Below, in pieces: positions 1 through 11,557 of a stretch of 64,000 nt of DNA. Source of the DNA: Calonectria ilicicola (lineage: Eukaryota; Ascomycota; Sordariomycetes; Hypocreales; Nectriaceae); the NCBI GenBank assembly GCA_020809705.1, contig CP085833.1, positions 3,100,001 through 3,164,000 on the forward strand, given 5' to 3'. The notes under the pieces are model-generated. The model ran no database searches, was not told where the DNA came from, and worked only from the letters and a program-made list of their open reading frames with translations. The position numbers and the translations under genes are program-made. Positions within the stretch are counted from its first letter, which is position 1, and every line of letters starts with the position of its first letter.

Positions 1-3000
1 AAGACGGAGGCGGTTAATGAGATGGGTCGCTTCGCCTGTACCCTCACTGCTGTGAACCGCAACCAGGAGATCAAGGAACTCGTCAATGGTGCCAATGAAT
101 TGACGTACAGCTGCATATAAGGGTTCATCTGAGGCGTTCGCGAGGGGCTCAAATCGTTCCAGGAGCTCGCCAATGAACAATTTCTGGAGGATGCTTTCGG
201 TCAAAGGCTTCTCCTTGAAGAAAATATCCAAGCAATCAATTGTTTCAGTTTGGATGACGGACAAGTCTTCACTCAAGGTCCATTCACTAACAATCATGGT
301 TTGAAGAACCTCAACGGCCATCCTGCGAAGACCTTCATGCACGCTCATACAAAGCTCAACGATGGGTCCCACAAGTGCTGGCACGTACTGGACTTGATAA
401 CCTCCCATTTTGATAAGGTTGAATCGGTTTCGCTCATCGGGGGTAGTCTCCCATCCGATAGCCTCCCATGTTCGACGGAGAAGTTCAGCACCATGTTCTC
501 GAACATCTCCCCCGATTTTCCACACTGCTCGCCGCTTCTGTTCTGGGAATGTCTCCAAAGCTAACGAGGTGCTTGCCACAAGCTTGAGGAGTGTTGTGAA
601 AAATAACTTCCACAATTCCATATTAAAACTTTCGGCCTCCTCAGGATCGGGAAGAAATGATACTAGCATGATGCTGGCGAGGTATTGAAGAGTAAGCATA
701 ATGGACTTGTGGTGGTGGATGTGAACGGAGAGCCATTCGGCGGGATACGCTTCTCCCTTCAAAATGCTCATTTGCACCCTCAATACGTTCTCCAAAACGA
801 CCGCCAGATCCTCATCAGCCAATTCGACCTGTAAGCCTGAAGGCGAATTGGATATGGCGGATAGCACAGCCGAGAGTTCGACTAAAGCTTCATCGAACTC
901 CACTTCATCATTAATAGGTCGAGTGGGGAATGGGTATGCAGAGGGAAAGAGGAGCGAGAGACGATTTCTAGGCTGGAGGGGCGAGGCAAGAACTGCCAAA
1001 TATGAGTCGATAATCTTCGGAATGTGATCGGGGATGTTAGACCCGAGGTAATCGATCTGGCTAGCCAACACTGAGCAACAGAGGCGAATCTGGTCTCTCC
1101 ATTGGTCGGTAACATCATTCGCATGTCCCCAATGAGGAGCAATCCATCGCACCGTGTTAGTGCTCAGAGCAGCTTTCTGATCGGGGTGAGCGAAAATGTC
1201 CAGCTTCCCGTAGTTGATGATAAGGACTAGCTTATACAAGACAAGCTTTCCTTTTACTTCTGTGCAAGAGTCCATGAAATCTATTGCAATGTGAAGAATC
1301 TCCTCGGTTGTCAGGAGGCCAGTAAGTTCTGGTAGCCACTGGTGGAAATGTTGGACAGCCAAAGTCTGGCTGCCAACAAGCGCAGGAGCAGGGTTACGCA
1401 TCATGGCATCGAGCGCCTTAAAAATAGCGCGAAGGTCACGAGTGAACAGAGCTGTGCTTGAGGTGATGCCTATTCCGGCCTCTTTTACTCTCTGCTGACC
1501 TCGAGCGTGTGTGATAAACTTGAGAATGTGTCTAACAACTTTGAAGGTGGCTCTCAGTTTCCGGGCAGTCTCGGGGTTGGTAGGGTTCTGGAGGAGTCGA
1601 GTGAATGATCGGACCAAGCATGGTGTAGCAAAGGGGTAGTTGAATTGAGTCTCGGCATACTGGTCAACCAGAGGACCCAGGTTAAATCTTCGATCGTGGA
1701 CAATGCTCAATACGCGAACCAGGGCAGAAAATACCAGGTCTTCATACTCATCGTTGCCAGAAAATTCAACAAGAATGCCAAAGAGACTATCCATTACATC
1801 GTTGAGCAACTTCACAACTTCAATCTCTGGAACAAAGATAAGTTGTCGCAATACCCCAGGAACGTCTTCCCGTGGCATCTCCTTCCATTTCAACAATCCC
1901 AATATCACTCGATCTTGGGAAAATCGGGTGCTGCATAGATAAGTTTCCACACGAAGAATGGCGAGAGGGCCGGTAACTTCGACCGAATGCTCATCTTTGC
2001 CTCTGGGACCCCATGGGAGAGACAAGTAACCCCCTTTGCCAGAAGGACCAGCCTGCGCGGTCGAAGTATTCTCGTCAATCTTATAGAGCAAGAGTCCATG
2101 TAGTCCGTCGCGAATGAAGGCCTGATGGTCCCAAAGTGGGAGATGGGCAACCGCAAAAGGCGGGTTGGGCATGTCAGAGAGAAACATGACCACATGGGAG
2201 CCAGAAACATCCGAAGGCGGCAAGGAAAGGCGCAAGGTTTGCCCCCACGACCCCCCTCTTTCCGTCGCAACCGATTTGAATGTAGTCAAGGCCTCTGTGT
2301 TGGATGATGGATAAATGCAATGCTCTATGCGCTCGCCATTACTTTTCCTCACTTCCAGCGTAATCTGTAAGTTGCTTGCATGTAGGTTTGCAGGCATAGC
2401 TGTCGCACTGCCGCCATATCGAGAAAGAAGATTTTGCTTGGCCAGGACTGCGTCGTTGAGAGTCAGGTAAATATCAGAACGGGGTTTGGTCGGTGCACCT
2501 GAGAATCCCATCTTGCTCGTCTTCGAAATGCCGGACAGCAAAGTGGGCGTGGCTTTAATCAGGGCATTTGCATCACCATGGTTAAATCCTCTCAGCTGGA
2601 CCTGCAATCGTTCTCCTCTCCGCGACTTTTCATAGTGCCCTGTAGGGCTATCCAACAGTTCCTTTACCAAAGGTTCCCAACCGTCTCCATCCTCTTTCTC
2701 TGTGGCATTTCGAGAAGACTCTGACCAGACATTTATCACTTGTTCGACTTCTTCCTCCTGCTTCATGATAGAATTAAGGCGTAACACGCCCACTCCGACA
2801 ATCCGGTCTGCTGTCTGAGTGCTGTGCAATGAGCCATTCTTGGAGCCTGCCGTGCTTGGGGGATGCTGGCCCTCTCGACTGACCACACCATTTGTCACTG
2901 GCCTCGGGTCTTCATTTTCCGTCACTGCATCCATTCGTCCCGCTGTTGGGGAACCTCTCGAAAAGGCACCTCGTGAACCCTTGTTACCCCACATTAGGCT

Positions 3001-4323
3001 TCTCCTAGAAGACTTCATACCGCCAGAGGACGTTGGTTTCAGGGGTGAGCCAGTGAATGGACTTGCAGGCACAGTACCCGATCGAGACGGTGGCTTGGTA
3101 GCCGCAACTGGCTGAGAAGCCACAACCTTAACCACCAAGAATAGCTCGGATTCGGCAGACGGAACATCGCCAACATCTTGTGATGATAGATCAGTAAATA
3201 GAGTCCCAGTCTGAATATCCTTTGATAGATTTCCAATGGAGCCACCAGCAGGAATAGCGATCGAGAAAGATTCCGAGAGCGTTACCGCCTTAGCATGCTG
3301 GTGCTTACTGGCAAGGTAAACCACAAGAATGGTTTCCTCGGCTGTCGCCCCAGCAAAACCCTTGACTTCTACCAAAAGATGGTGCAATGCAGTCAATTCG
3401 ATCGCAGGCTGTGGAGGCTCATCCAATAGACTCATTACAGATTGTAGTTTTGTAATTTTAACAATGCAGTCATCGGCCGTTAGGATTCGACCGCGAGCCT
3501 CGGGGTCCCGTACAATAACCTCCCCTCCACAAAGCTTATTCACCCTAACCAGGTCCCAGACGGTTTGTTCTCGCAATCGATCGTATTCGTGGTCGGTGAG
3601 GACATTGTAGAGGAATTGTTGTCGATTTAGATTGAGACGGTTGATGATTTGTGAAAGTTCGTCTAACCGTGTGTATTGGCGGGAAAGGAGAAGTTGATGC
3701 AGGTTGGTTGAGTGCCACTCTCGTAAACATGATGCGATTTCATCAACAAGGGGTTCGGATGCCGAGGTCGGGGTCTCATCTCCAATCTTCAACATTGGTA
3801 CAGGGGCGGCCGGGCGTGGCGCATCGGGGTCTCTCCTGACGGGAATGGACAGGCTTCCCAATGTTCCGTTTGGAAGTTCCTTGAAAGGCGTTCTACCTTT
3901 GCCCGAGACTGCTAATCCATCGCCGTCATTCTTCTTCTTTCGTGTTGATGTACTGGTGACACCGCTCTTGGCCGAGTCGCTTGCGGGCCGAACATCTCCA
4001 GATGAGGTGGCGGCGTCGTCACTTGCCGCGTCGTCTTCTTCCCCGTCTTCGTATTCACCAAGCATTTCTCGAACCTCTACGCAGCTACGCGGAAAGATTC
4101 CACTGAAGACGCGAGCTTCGAGTGTCTGGCCCTTGACGGATGTGAGACCTGCCAGCAGACTGGGAGGGGCTACGAGGTAGCCACGCAACCAGTTGCCGTC
4201 AGGCGTTTCCTCAATGATGTAAAGCTCATCGCCGATTTCGAGCGGGAGGTCGGCCGGACTCGATGCTGGGAACGGGTAGGTCGCAACGGCGAAGGCGATG
4301 CGGGGGAGAGGCTGCCAGGGCAT
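1..4323 (-). CDS. DOCK-family guanine nucleotide exchange factor, N-terminal part (gene runs off the left edge)
   Basis: A single open frame of 1441 codons runs from an ATG at 4323 to base 1 with no stop, so the C-terminus lies outside the window. Residues about 5-90 form an SH3 domain (FAVATYPFPA, then LEIGDELYIIEE and NWLRGY). A low-complexity acidic linker with a KKK basic patch follows. Around 2000-2450 the protein has a DHR-1/C2-like region (TLEVRKSNGERIEHCIYPSS, then GGSWGQTLRLSLP and HVVMFLSDMPNPPFAVAHLPLW). A long helical middle follows. The catalytic DHR-2 domain expected of DOCK180/yeast Dck1 would be further left and is not seen. In yeasts such proteins activate Rac/Rho-type GTPases with an ELMO partner in cell-wall stress and mitophagy; that role is inferred here. 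No intron is needed in the visible part. The family assignment is firm; orthology to DCK1 is likely. Confidence 0.88.
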   Translation of the reverse strand, partial: MPWQPLPRIAFAVATYPFPASSPADLPLEIGDELYIIEETPDGNWLRGYLVAPPSLLAGLTSVKGQTLEARVFSGIFPRSCVEVREMLGEYEDGEEDDAASDDAATSSGDVRPASDSAKSGVTSTSTRKKKNDGDGLAVSGKGRTPFKELPNGTLGSLSIPVRRDPDAPRPAAPVPMLKIGDETPTSASEPLVDEIASCLREWHSTNLHQLLLSRQYTRLDELSQIINRLNLNRQQFLYNVLTDHEYDRLREQTVWDLVRVNKLCGGEVIVRDPEARGRILTADDCIVKITKLQSVMSLLDEPPQPAIELTALHHLLVEVKGFAGATAEETILVVYLASKHQHAKAVTLSESFSIAIPAGGSIGNLSKDIQTGTLFTDLSSQDVGDVPSAESELFLVVKVVASQPVAATKPPSRSGTVPASPFTGSPLKPTSSGGMKSSRRSLMWGNKGSRGAFSRGSPTAGRMDAVTENEDPRPVTNGVVSREGQHPPSTAGSKNGSLHSTQTADRIVGVGVLRLNSIMKQEEEVEQVINVWSESSRNATEKEDGDGWEPLVKELLDSPTGHYEKSRRGERLQVQLRGFNHGDANALIKATPTLLSGISKTSKMGFSGAPTKPRSDIYLTLNDAVLAKQNLLSRYGGSATAMPANLHASNLQITLEVRKSNGERIEHCIYPSSNTEALTTFKSVATERGGSWGQTLRLSLPPSDVSGSHVVMFLSDMPNPPFAVAHLPLWDHQAFIRDGLHGLLLYKIDENTSTAQAGPSGKGGYLSLPWGPRGKDEHSVEVTGPLAILRVETYLCSTRFSQDRVILGLLKWKEMPREDVPGVLRQLIFVPEIEVVKLLNDVMDSLFGILVEFSGNDEYEDLVFSALVRVLSIVHDRRFNLGPLVDQYAETQFNYPFATPCLVRSFTRLLQNPTNPETARKLRATFKVVRHILKFITHARGQQRVKEAGIGITSSTALFTRDLRAIFKALDAMMRNPAPALVGSQTLAVQHFHQWLPELTGLLTTEEILHIAIDFMDSCTEVKGKLVLYKLVLIINYGKLDIFAHPDQKAALSTNTVRWIAPHWGHANDVTDQWRDQIRLCCSVLASQIDYLGSNIPDHIPKIIDSYLAVLASPLQPRNRLSLLFPSAYPFPTRPINDEVEFDEALVELSAVLSAISNSPSGLQVELADEDLAVVLENVLRVQMSILKGEAYPAEWLSVHIHHHKSIMLTLQYLASIMLVSFLPDPEEAESFNMELWKLFFTTLLKLVASTSLALETFPEQKRRAVWKIGGDVREHGAELLRRTWEAIGWETTPDERNRFNLIKMGGYQVQYVPALVGPIVELCMSVHEGLRRMAVEVLQTMIVSEWTLSEDLSVIQTETIDCLDIFFKEKPLTESILQKLFIGELLERFEPLANASDEPLYAAVRQFIGTIDEFLDLLVAVHSSEGTGEATHLINRLRL

Positions 4324-7300
4324 TGAAATGCACAAAGTCGGCCTCACTCGAATGAGGTTCCTGGATGCGGAGGATCTTGTAAGCCCCCGCAGGTTGTCGT
4401 TGCCGAATAGTTCGGCACGGCGCAGAAGAGAATCGGCGACGGCGGGGTGTTGAGAGGATGTACCTAATATGTATGGGTGTATAGAAAGGTGGTTGTTTTT
4501 TTTTAGAGTTGAAGGTTTTCGGGACGTGTTGGCAGCACTCGATGATGCATCAAGGGTCGTGGCGCGATGGAGGTAGAGGAGGGGCCGCGACAGCCAATTG
4601 TGGGAGCATGGATGGGGGATCCCGCGAAATGGATAGTATGGCAAAAGAGGAAAAGAAAGAAAAAGAAGAAAAGATAGAAAAGAGAGAGGCGAGATGGGAA
4701 ACTTGACGGCGTCAAAAGGAGACTAAAGCTGGTAGAGGAATTCTAGTGTAGAGTCAAGGAAAGTGATGCTTTTGGCTGACAAGCGCAGAAACCAAGAAAA
4801 AAATAAAAAATAAAAAAAAGACCAAGGCCCCCCTGAGCAAACCCGCCGCTGCTTGCAAGAGAGCTAGCAGCTGGCAACGGCAAACAAGGGTGGTTCTAGA
4901 TCGAGGGGTGGCCTCAGCCTTTCCGTGGCCTGTGTGGGATGCGAAGCGCAGACGTGGGATGAATGGGAGGGAGGGTTTGCGCCGGACTTGTGCAGTGGCT
5001 GGCTTGGGCAAGGGATGGACGGTGTCTGCGCTGTCACTGCGAGCAGCCAAAGGAGAGAAACCTGAGTCTTGAATCTAAATCAAAAATCACCTTGACTCGA
5101 GACGTTGGCATGGCAAGATCGACATCGAGATACAAAGTACACGAGTAGTAAATGGGTGTAATTTACAGGTACCCAGTCTGTCGCGGTCCCCCCCCTCCCT
5201 CCCCAGGTCGTCATGCGACGGCAAATGGGCAACTGTGACGACGGGACGAAAGCGAAATTTCCACAGCCTGGGGCATCTCCACCACCAAAGAAAAAAAAGG
5301 ATAGGCCACTACCCGCCAGCTAAAGTGCCCTGTGGCGCTTCACACAGGCCACGGCCCCGGGCATTCAATACAAAACAGAGCCACGAATTGCTTTTTGGGC
5401 ATGCTCCCTGGCCGGTGAGAAAAGCACCGTGGGTTCCCGGGAGGCGGCAGCCCTACTCTCTTCCGGGTTTCCGTCTGCAGGAGAAGAAGAAAAGAGGTGA
5501 TGCTCCTGCAGGTTGCAGCATACCCGATGCACAGTCCAACGTTGATCCCCGTTCCCCTAAAACCGTGGCTGCTGCTTGCGTCAAGGTTTGCCCTCTCCTC
5601 AACTGTTCTGTGTCCGTCAAATCTTCCGTGCCTCAATTCAAGCAACGGCCAGAAAGTCAAAACACATGCATACCCACCCCAACAGCCCCAGCAGTGGTCC
5701 AGCAGTGGCCCAGCAGTAGCCTCGTAGTCGTGTGCTCTGGCCCTCGTTGGGCTCGCGACTCGACGGCCCGTGGTTGGTTGGTTGACCAGCCAGATTCTCC
5801 TGTTCTCTCCCTCCCGGCTCCCGCTCCCGACAAACACCAGGTGTGCATGGCTCGTGCCAGCGCCAGCACACGAAATGGACCCGGACCCCTCCCGTCCATT
5901 TCATCGCATCCCAATTTACCAGCAATATATGCCAGACTTTTCGTCCATTCCCATCCCTCCCCGAATGCGGTCTCTGTTCAGCATCTAGCCTGCACCGGGG
6001 AGGCGCTTGCCCCAGTGGAGCTAACACGTTCTGTCTGTATCGTATCGTTTGTTCAGCCCTCGGCCACGACGTGTGTGGGAACCTCCCCTCCCCTCCCCTC
6101 CCCCCAGTCCATGTTCACTTCACATTCACGTTCACGGAACTCTCCAGCCACAGCCACAGCCCTCCTATCCTATCCTATCTCTACCACCGCTGTATCTGTG
6201 ACTGTAGCTGTCGCTGACGCTTGTCACTGTCATTTTATCGCGGTCACCGGGGAACATGGGCTTCCCATTCCTACGGTCTGTAGTCTGTACCTGCATCGGC
6301 ACTACAGAAGCTATGTCCAATCGTCATCCAATATCCAGTGTCTCATGGGCCACTCCCGACGCACGGTCCCGCGCAGGGGTCTGGCCGGTTTCGAGATTGT
6401 CACGGTTGCTGCAATCCGCTCCGCTCCGGTCCCCTCGTGCACACGTCGTGGCTGCTGCCCAAGCCTCGTCAGCCACCTCAGACAGGACATTAATCGCGTA
6501 GACTATTCCCTTTGACTCCCGGCTGCGTACCGAGCAGGGGGTCAGGCCAATCAGGGACCAGAAACATCCACGCAAACAGCGGGTATGCGGGGCTCGGTAC
6601 CTCGCTGTTGGTCGTGCAAACAGTCCAAGGGAGGGATACGCGCAGCCCTCCCTCCAGCTTTCGAGACAGCGTTTGTGTTGACAGCAACATGGCACTAACA
6701 CACATATGTCAAATCCAGAAAGGCTCCCGCTACAGATGCCGCTACTGTACTGAAAATCACTTGCCTGCACTACGGATTTTAGACGAAGCACAGCGCAGCA
6801 CAGCGCTGCACAGACTCATGTTGTGCAGAATCGGCCCAGCGCACTACGCACCCTAGTGGGGAATAAAAACATTGCCCGAGCGCCGACTACTCGACGTTTC
6901 AGTATAAATGTCTTTCATATCGCACTCAACCAGGTCAGACCCTTATACGGCTGGCCCGCTACCCCGACTGCCCAGGTTATGGACTCTTCATGTTTCTTGG
7001 CGACGAATGCAAGTTGCATACCTCGTGCTGGCATTCACTTTTCTTGTCCACCCACCAACTTACACCCACGATGCTCCCCTTCAACCGTCGCCCATCACTC
7101 CAGTACCCAGAACAAGCCCTCGGTTTAGGACACTCCGAAAAATCATGTGCAGATATTCCGTTGGTGCGGGGCTTTTCCAAGGTCTGAGAGGCTCCCGGCA
7201 CTATGGCTTACATGGTCCCGTCGGAGAGCTGTCTGTTTCAGGGGTAGTCGTCCAACGTCTCCTGGTCGTCCTAGTCAGCCAGCGATACTCATAGTCACGT

Positions 7301-8009
7301 AGGGCCAGTCAGGTTCTAGACTCTAGCGCCCAATGTCAAGGATCAAGTATAATTCGTTTGTGATATTGCGTAGCCTTGTATTCTTTGACAGCCAGGTGAC
7401 CAGCCATGTACGAGAAGTCCTGCTCTCTCAGAGCGCAAGGACAGACCCTGTGAATCTCACATATACTCGGTAGAAACAGATACTCCACACAATTTTGAGA
7501 GTCTGACACTGATGGAAATTCCAGTAATGAAGTATCAAGGGCGCAAAGCCCGCAGTTCATCAGCAGTTCATCAGCATACATACATGTGTATAGTATTTGT
7601 AGATATCACGACCTTTAAGACCACCCCACATGCATCATGTTACATTGCGGGGTCTCTTAACGGTCAAGATGCCCGATCAAGCAACTAGCTCCCACGATGC
7701 TTTAGTCCACCGTCGGCATCGTTCAATATCCGCCAATCCACGGCCGCGATACCTTCACATCCACCGCCTTTGATCAAGGGCCATTGACCCAATCGCACCG
7801 CGTGATGCTCCCACGGTTCAGGATTATAAAGTCACCATCATTCGCAATCAGGAGCTGTTCCTCGTTCGTTTACCGACATAGCAAGTGTCGTGAGCTTTTG
7901 CGGTTCTATAAATCAGCTCTTGTCCCCAAAGTTCCTGAAGACTAGATAACCGCAGACAACCTCCTTTGGTTATTTATCATTGTTTTCACTATTCCAGTTC
8001 ATTACTACA
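4324..8009. other. Gene-poor 3.7 kb interval between the DOCK gene and the NLP gene
   Basis: No gene is supported. The left part is the 5' flank of the DOCK gene, with A-rich tracts near 4797-4828. Pyrimidine-rich simple sequence occurs at 5187-5205 and 6082-6105 (C-runs separated by T) and as TCCTA units around 6166-6180. The right part is the promoter of the NLP gene. A long plus-strand frame at 5235-6515 lacks domain or codon evidence and is treated as chance. Confidence 0.6.
6082..6105. repeat. C4T repeat tract (G-rich on minus strand)
   Basis: Four successive C-runs of 2-4 bases separated by single T residues end in a C6 run. On the minus strand this gives five G-runs with single-base loops, which fits a G-quadruplex. 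It lies in non-coding DNA about 1.9 kb upstream of the NLP gene. Structure and function are inferred. Confidence 0.55.
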
Positions 8010-8774
8010 ATGGTTCAATTCACTCAGATCATCTCTGGCCTGGCAATTGCCACCACAATTGTCTCTGGCGCTGCCATTCGCAAGCGCGCCGTGATTGACC
8101 ATGACGCCGTCGTTGGGTTCGATCAGGCAGTTCCTTCTACTACTGCCGGCACTCTCTATCTGAAATACAAGCCGTACCTTAAGGTGTTCAACGGTTGTGT
8201 TCCCTTCCCTGCCGTTGATGCGGATGGCAACACTAGGTGAGAAAATATATGACAATTCATCCTCGCAGAAATTAACCCTTATCTTCGCAGCGGCGGTCTG
8301 AGCCCTACGGGATCTTCTAATGGGGACTGTGACTCGAGTACGGGACAGGTTTATGTTCGCGGCACGACCTACAACGGCCAGTTTGGTATCATGTACTCGT
8401 GGTACATGCCCAAGGACTCCCCTAGCACCGGCCTTGGTCATCGCCACGACTGGGAAAATGCCGTGATCTGGCTAGACAGCGAAAGCACCTCTGCTAGCGT
8501 TGTCGGTATGTCTGTTTCACAGCACGGGGGTTACGATACCTCAAGCGCTGGGACTTTCTCCAGCAACAGCCCTCTGGTTGGTTACATCAGCTACTATCCT
8601 CTGAATCACCAGATGATCTTCACTACCACACAGGGTGGTCAACAGCCACTAATTGCCTGGGAGAGCTTGACTGATGCGGCCCGAACCGCCCTGTCCGATA
8701 CTGACTTTGGATCTGCCACTGTTCCTTTCAAGGACTCAACTTTCGAGTCCAACCTGGCCAACGCCGTGGTTTAG
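8010..8774 (+). CDS. Secreted necrosis- and ethylene-inducing-like protein (NLP, NPP1 family, type 1)
   Basis: Two exons (8010-8236, 8291-8774) with a 54-nt GTGAGA...CAG intron encode 236 residues. Residues 1 to about 21 are a hydrophobic secretion signal, followed by a possible Lys-Arg processing site (RKR, 24-26). The core has the NPP1 signature heptapeptide GHRHDWE at 125-131, which in this family binds the divalent cation needed for membrane activity. Two cysteines (C63, C89) match the single conserved disulfide of type 1 NLPs. The reading frame is intact. NLPs act outside the cell; some lyse dicot plasma membranes by binding sphingolipid GIPC, others are non-cytolytic, and sequence alone does not tell which this is. 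The start is the ATG directly before the signal peptide. The gene stands alone between long gene-free flanks, the typical setting of an accessory secreted protein. Confidence 0.95.
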
Positions 8775-10226
8775 AGATGAACTTGTGTGGTGTTGTTGCG
8801 GTTATTTAGTTCTTCCTTGTCAGAGGTTTATATCCTTGTGAAGAGGGTCGCGTGCCCAGCATCTTCGTTGTGTTATTTGGGGGCAAGTCTATACCTACCT
8901 CGCGGTTGCGCCAAAGTCTCGACTGCATTTCAAGAACATTGGTTATACCTAATCACATGTCACGATAAAAATATCTGAGCGAATTTTATTTTATAGTTAC
9001 CTTTGTAATTTTGTCGTCTTTTATGTATGTTTGGTGATGACGCAAGCATCGTTCGTTTTGGATAATAAGCCGACGCCATGGTTTTGGTACGATCTGATTG
9101 GTGGAGCATCTACATACAATACAACCCTCGGAAAGATTGTACCCTCTCTACTTTTCCCTGTCATTTCCCAGCCACCTAGTGAAAAAAAAAAAAATTATGA
9201 AAATAACTTAAATATGTAAGTTTATTCTAACTGTCGAACTAACATTTGAGCAGTTAAGTCTTGTGGTGCCTAAGGAAGATATCACTGGAGATAATCTTTC
9301 AAGGGGTGCATTGCACAGCACTTTAATCTTGAAATTGAGCTCTGCATGACATGGGTAGCAGAGAGCATTACACTTCAGTGATTGATTCCTTTTATTCTCA
9401 TTCCTCCCCGTCACATTCTTTTTTTTTTCTATTTTCGATCCCAGCCAAGTTTTACACAGCCGTCAGTTATGCCAGACAAAGAGTTGAAAGCGGTTTTTCT
9501 CTCGATCAGCACGACGATGGAAATTAGATCCTAAAAAAACTTTGCTTTGGTTGTATCTACAACGGTAATGAAACTTTTGGAGATCCTTGGTTGAGTTCGT
9601 TACTTTTTCGTTAGGGTTTTTGATTGAAGATTTCTCTTTGTATAAAGTTATGTACAGATAATTAGGGTATGAGATAAGTTGGGACGTTACGGTGTTGAGG
9701 GACTTACATTCCTCTCCTTCCATAAAAACGCCAAAAATAAAATTAAAAACCAGACCCGAAAGCTACACATATCTTAAAGACCACGGACTCAAATAACCTA
9801 TATGTGTAATGAGCATGCGGTTAACGAGCTGGAGTTGTCATATGGCACAACTACCCTACACTTGGCGTCTGGTGGGGCATGGCTGTACCACTGTATCGTG
9901 ATGCCAATTTTGAGCACTCGGCACTTGTAACCGTTTTGGCTTCGCAAATGTCAGTGCTGCCTTCCCAAGGATGGATAGAGTCATGCTTGCGTATCCATCA
10001 AGGTCATTTGTTTGCTTGGGGTCTGCCTGCCTTCATCTTAAATAGTCACTCGACTTCGCCTCTTACAAAATTACTGCTTCCCCATTTGAATTTGACAGCT
10101 GAATACAATCTCTCATACCTGAATTCAATTGCCGCTGTGCTTTATTCTCACATTAAAATCGGCATACCCATTGGTTGGCTTTATATCTTCCCAGAAACAA
10201 CCCAACGTATTAATCAACACTGAGCA
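8775..10226. other. Intergenic, AT-richer, no gene seen
   Basis: This holds the 3' flank of the NLP gene and the 5' flank of the GNAT gene. Homopolymer runs of A near 9182-9194 and of T near 9419-9428 are visible. The short frames here show no domain, splice pattern or composition that would support a gene. Confidence 0.6.
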
Positions 10227-11063
10227 ATGCCTACCCCGTTCATAGCCTTTCTTGGGCCTAGCCAGCTTGATGGGCTCCAGCGAGGTGCTCGACGTGATGC
10301 ACAGCCCAAAAACATCCCACAAACATTTCTAGATGCCATGGAAGTCAGGGAGAAAGCTTTTGTTGAGGAGCACAATATTACCACCGAAAAAGAATTTGAT
10401 GTCGAAGATCCGCGTTGCTGCCACTGGGTTCTCTATGCTAGTGTAAAGACCATTACACAGCACGAGATCGTCAACAAAGAAGGCTATGTGATCCAACCGA
10501 AAAAAAGCGAATCTGCGACTGTGCCCATTGGCACTATTCGTCTCGTTCCTTTCCCCAATAAACCACACCCTAAGAAGAATGGCCAATATAGGGACGGCCT
10601 CTTGAAAGGCGAGGCCGTTGAAAAGAAAGGCGATATTGCCCCGAAAACTGACATTCCCAAGATATTTGGTGCAGACCGAGCGACTACATTCCATGATGGC
10701 CAGGAGCCATACGTCAAACTAAGCCGTCTAGCCGTACTGCGAGAATATCGAGATCCAAAGTTCGGAAACATTGCCGCCCAACTAGTAAATACGGCTATCA
10801 ATTGGATAACATCAAACCCGGCATATTTTGACCCAAGTGTCAAGGAGTTGGGACTTAGGCAACTGGGTGCCATTACCGACAAAGATATTCCGAAATGGAA
10901 TGGCCTCATCTGTGTTCACACACAGGCCAACGGCACAGAATTTTGGAAGGCCTGGGGCTTTGAGGTAGATAAAGAGCTAGGGGAATGGTATGTGGATGGA
11001 GTTCCTTATGTTGGCATGTTCGCCCGATTTGCGGACAGGATCAAGGAACCTCACTGGATTTAG
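10227..11063 (+). CDS. GNAT-family N-acetyltransferase
   Basis: An intronless 278-residue protein. The segment VKLSRLAVLREYRDPKFGNIAAQLVNTA (about 167-194) resembles GNAT motif A, with beta4 leading into the acetyl-CoA pyrophosphate loop (here with FGNIAAQL in place of the strict Q/RxxGxG/A). It is followed by a helix and a C-terminal strand (GTEFWKAWGFEVDKE), the usual motif B with a WxxxGF element. The early segment (MEVREKAFVEEHNI...) corresponds to the first helices of the fold. It resembles fungal homologues annotated simply as GNAT acetyltransferases; the acceptor substrate (amine, amino sugar or protein) cannot be deduced. The ATG at 10227 is the first in frame. Confidence 0.85.
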   Translation: MPTPFIAFLGPSQLDGLQRGARRDAQPKNIPQTFLDAMEVREKAFVEEHNITTEKEFDVEDPRCCHWVLYASVKTITQHEIVNKEGYVIQPKKSESATVPIGTIRLVPFPNKPHPKKNGQYRDGLLKGEAVEKKGDIAPKTDIPKIFGADRATTFHDGQEPYVKLSRLAVLREYRDPKFGNIAAQLVNTAINWITSNPAYFDPSVKELGLRQLGAITDKDIPKWNGLICVHTQANGTEFWKAWGFEVDKELGEWYVDGVPYVGMFARFADRIKEPHWI

Positions 11064-11557
11064 ACTTCCAGGCTATGAATCGATAAAAATAGAGGATATG
11101 GTATAGAGAGAAGAATACAATGGTTTGATGGGCAACCCACCATGGGTAATCCGGGGATTGGTCTGCGTGCTTTGGTTCATTCCTGTTTGTGATGGCCTGT
11201 GGGATAACTAAGGGCTCACGAGATGACATGTGAATCAGCGGTCAATGCTAAGAGCACCAGCGAATAAAGCCGAGAAGTATGCCTGTGCGTTACCTAGGAG
11301 AGCTGTTGTGGGTTTGATGTGGCTTTACATGGGAGGTAGCGAAGGTAGATCATTGTCACACGAGTAAAAAGTTGAAGACATTAATGAATTGAATGAACTC
11401 TCAGGGAGCCTGACTTTTTTTATTGAGACTCTAGAGCCACGTAAGACAATCCATAGCCGCGTTCCCAGACCCGATGAACGCAAAATGCAATTCTGAAAGA
11501 TTCCGGAACCACGCCAAAGCCGCAACCCCTCCAGTCATAAAATCACCGTTGCACCTT
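11064..11557. other. Convergent 3' intergenic region between GNAT and RPS5
   Basis: Non-coding; it contains the 3' flanks of two convergent genes. Nothing further is recognised. Confidence 0.6.

Noticed and set aside
5235..6515. Plus-strand open frame of 426 codons between the DOCK and NLP genes
   Set aside because: Composition is random-looking (Ser/Pro/His-rich without domains) and similar-length frames exist on the other strand in the same place. Upstream simple sequence explains much of its openness, and no splice or promoter context supports it.
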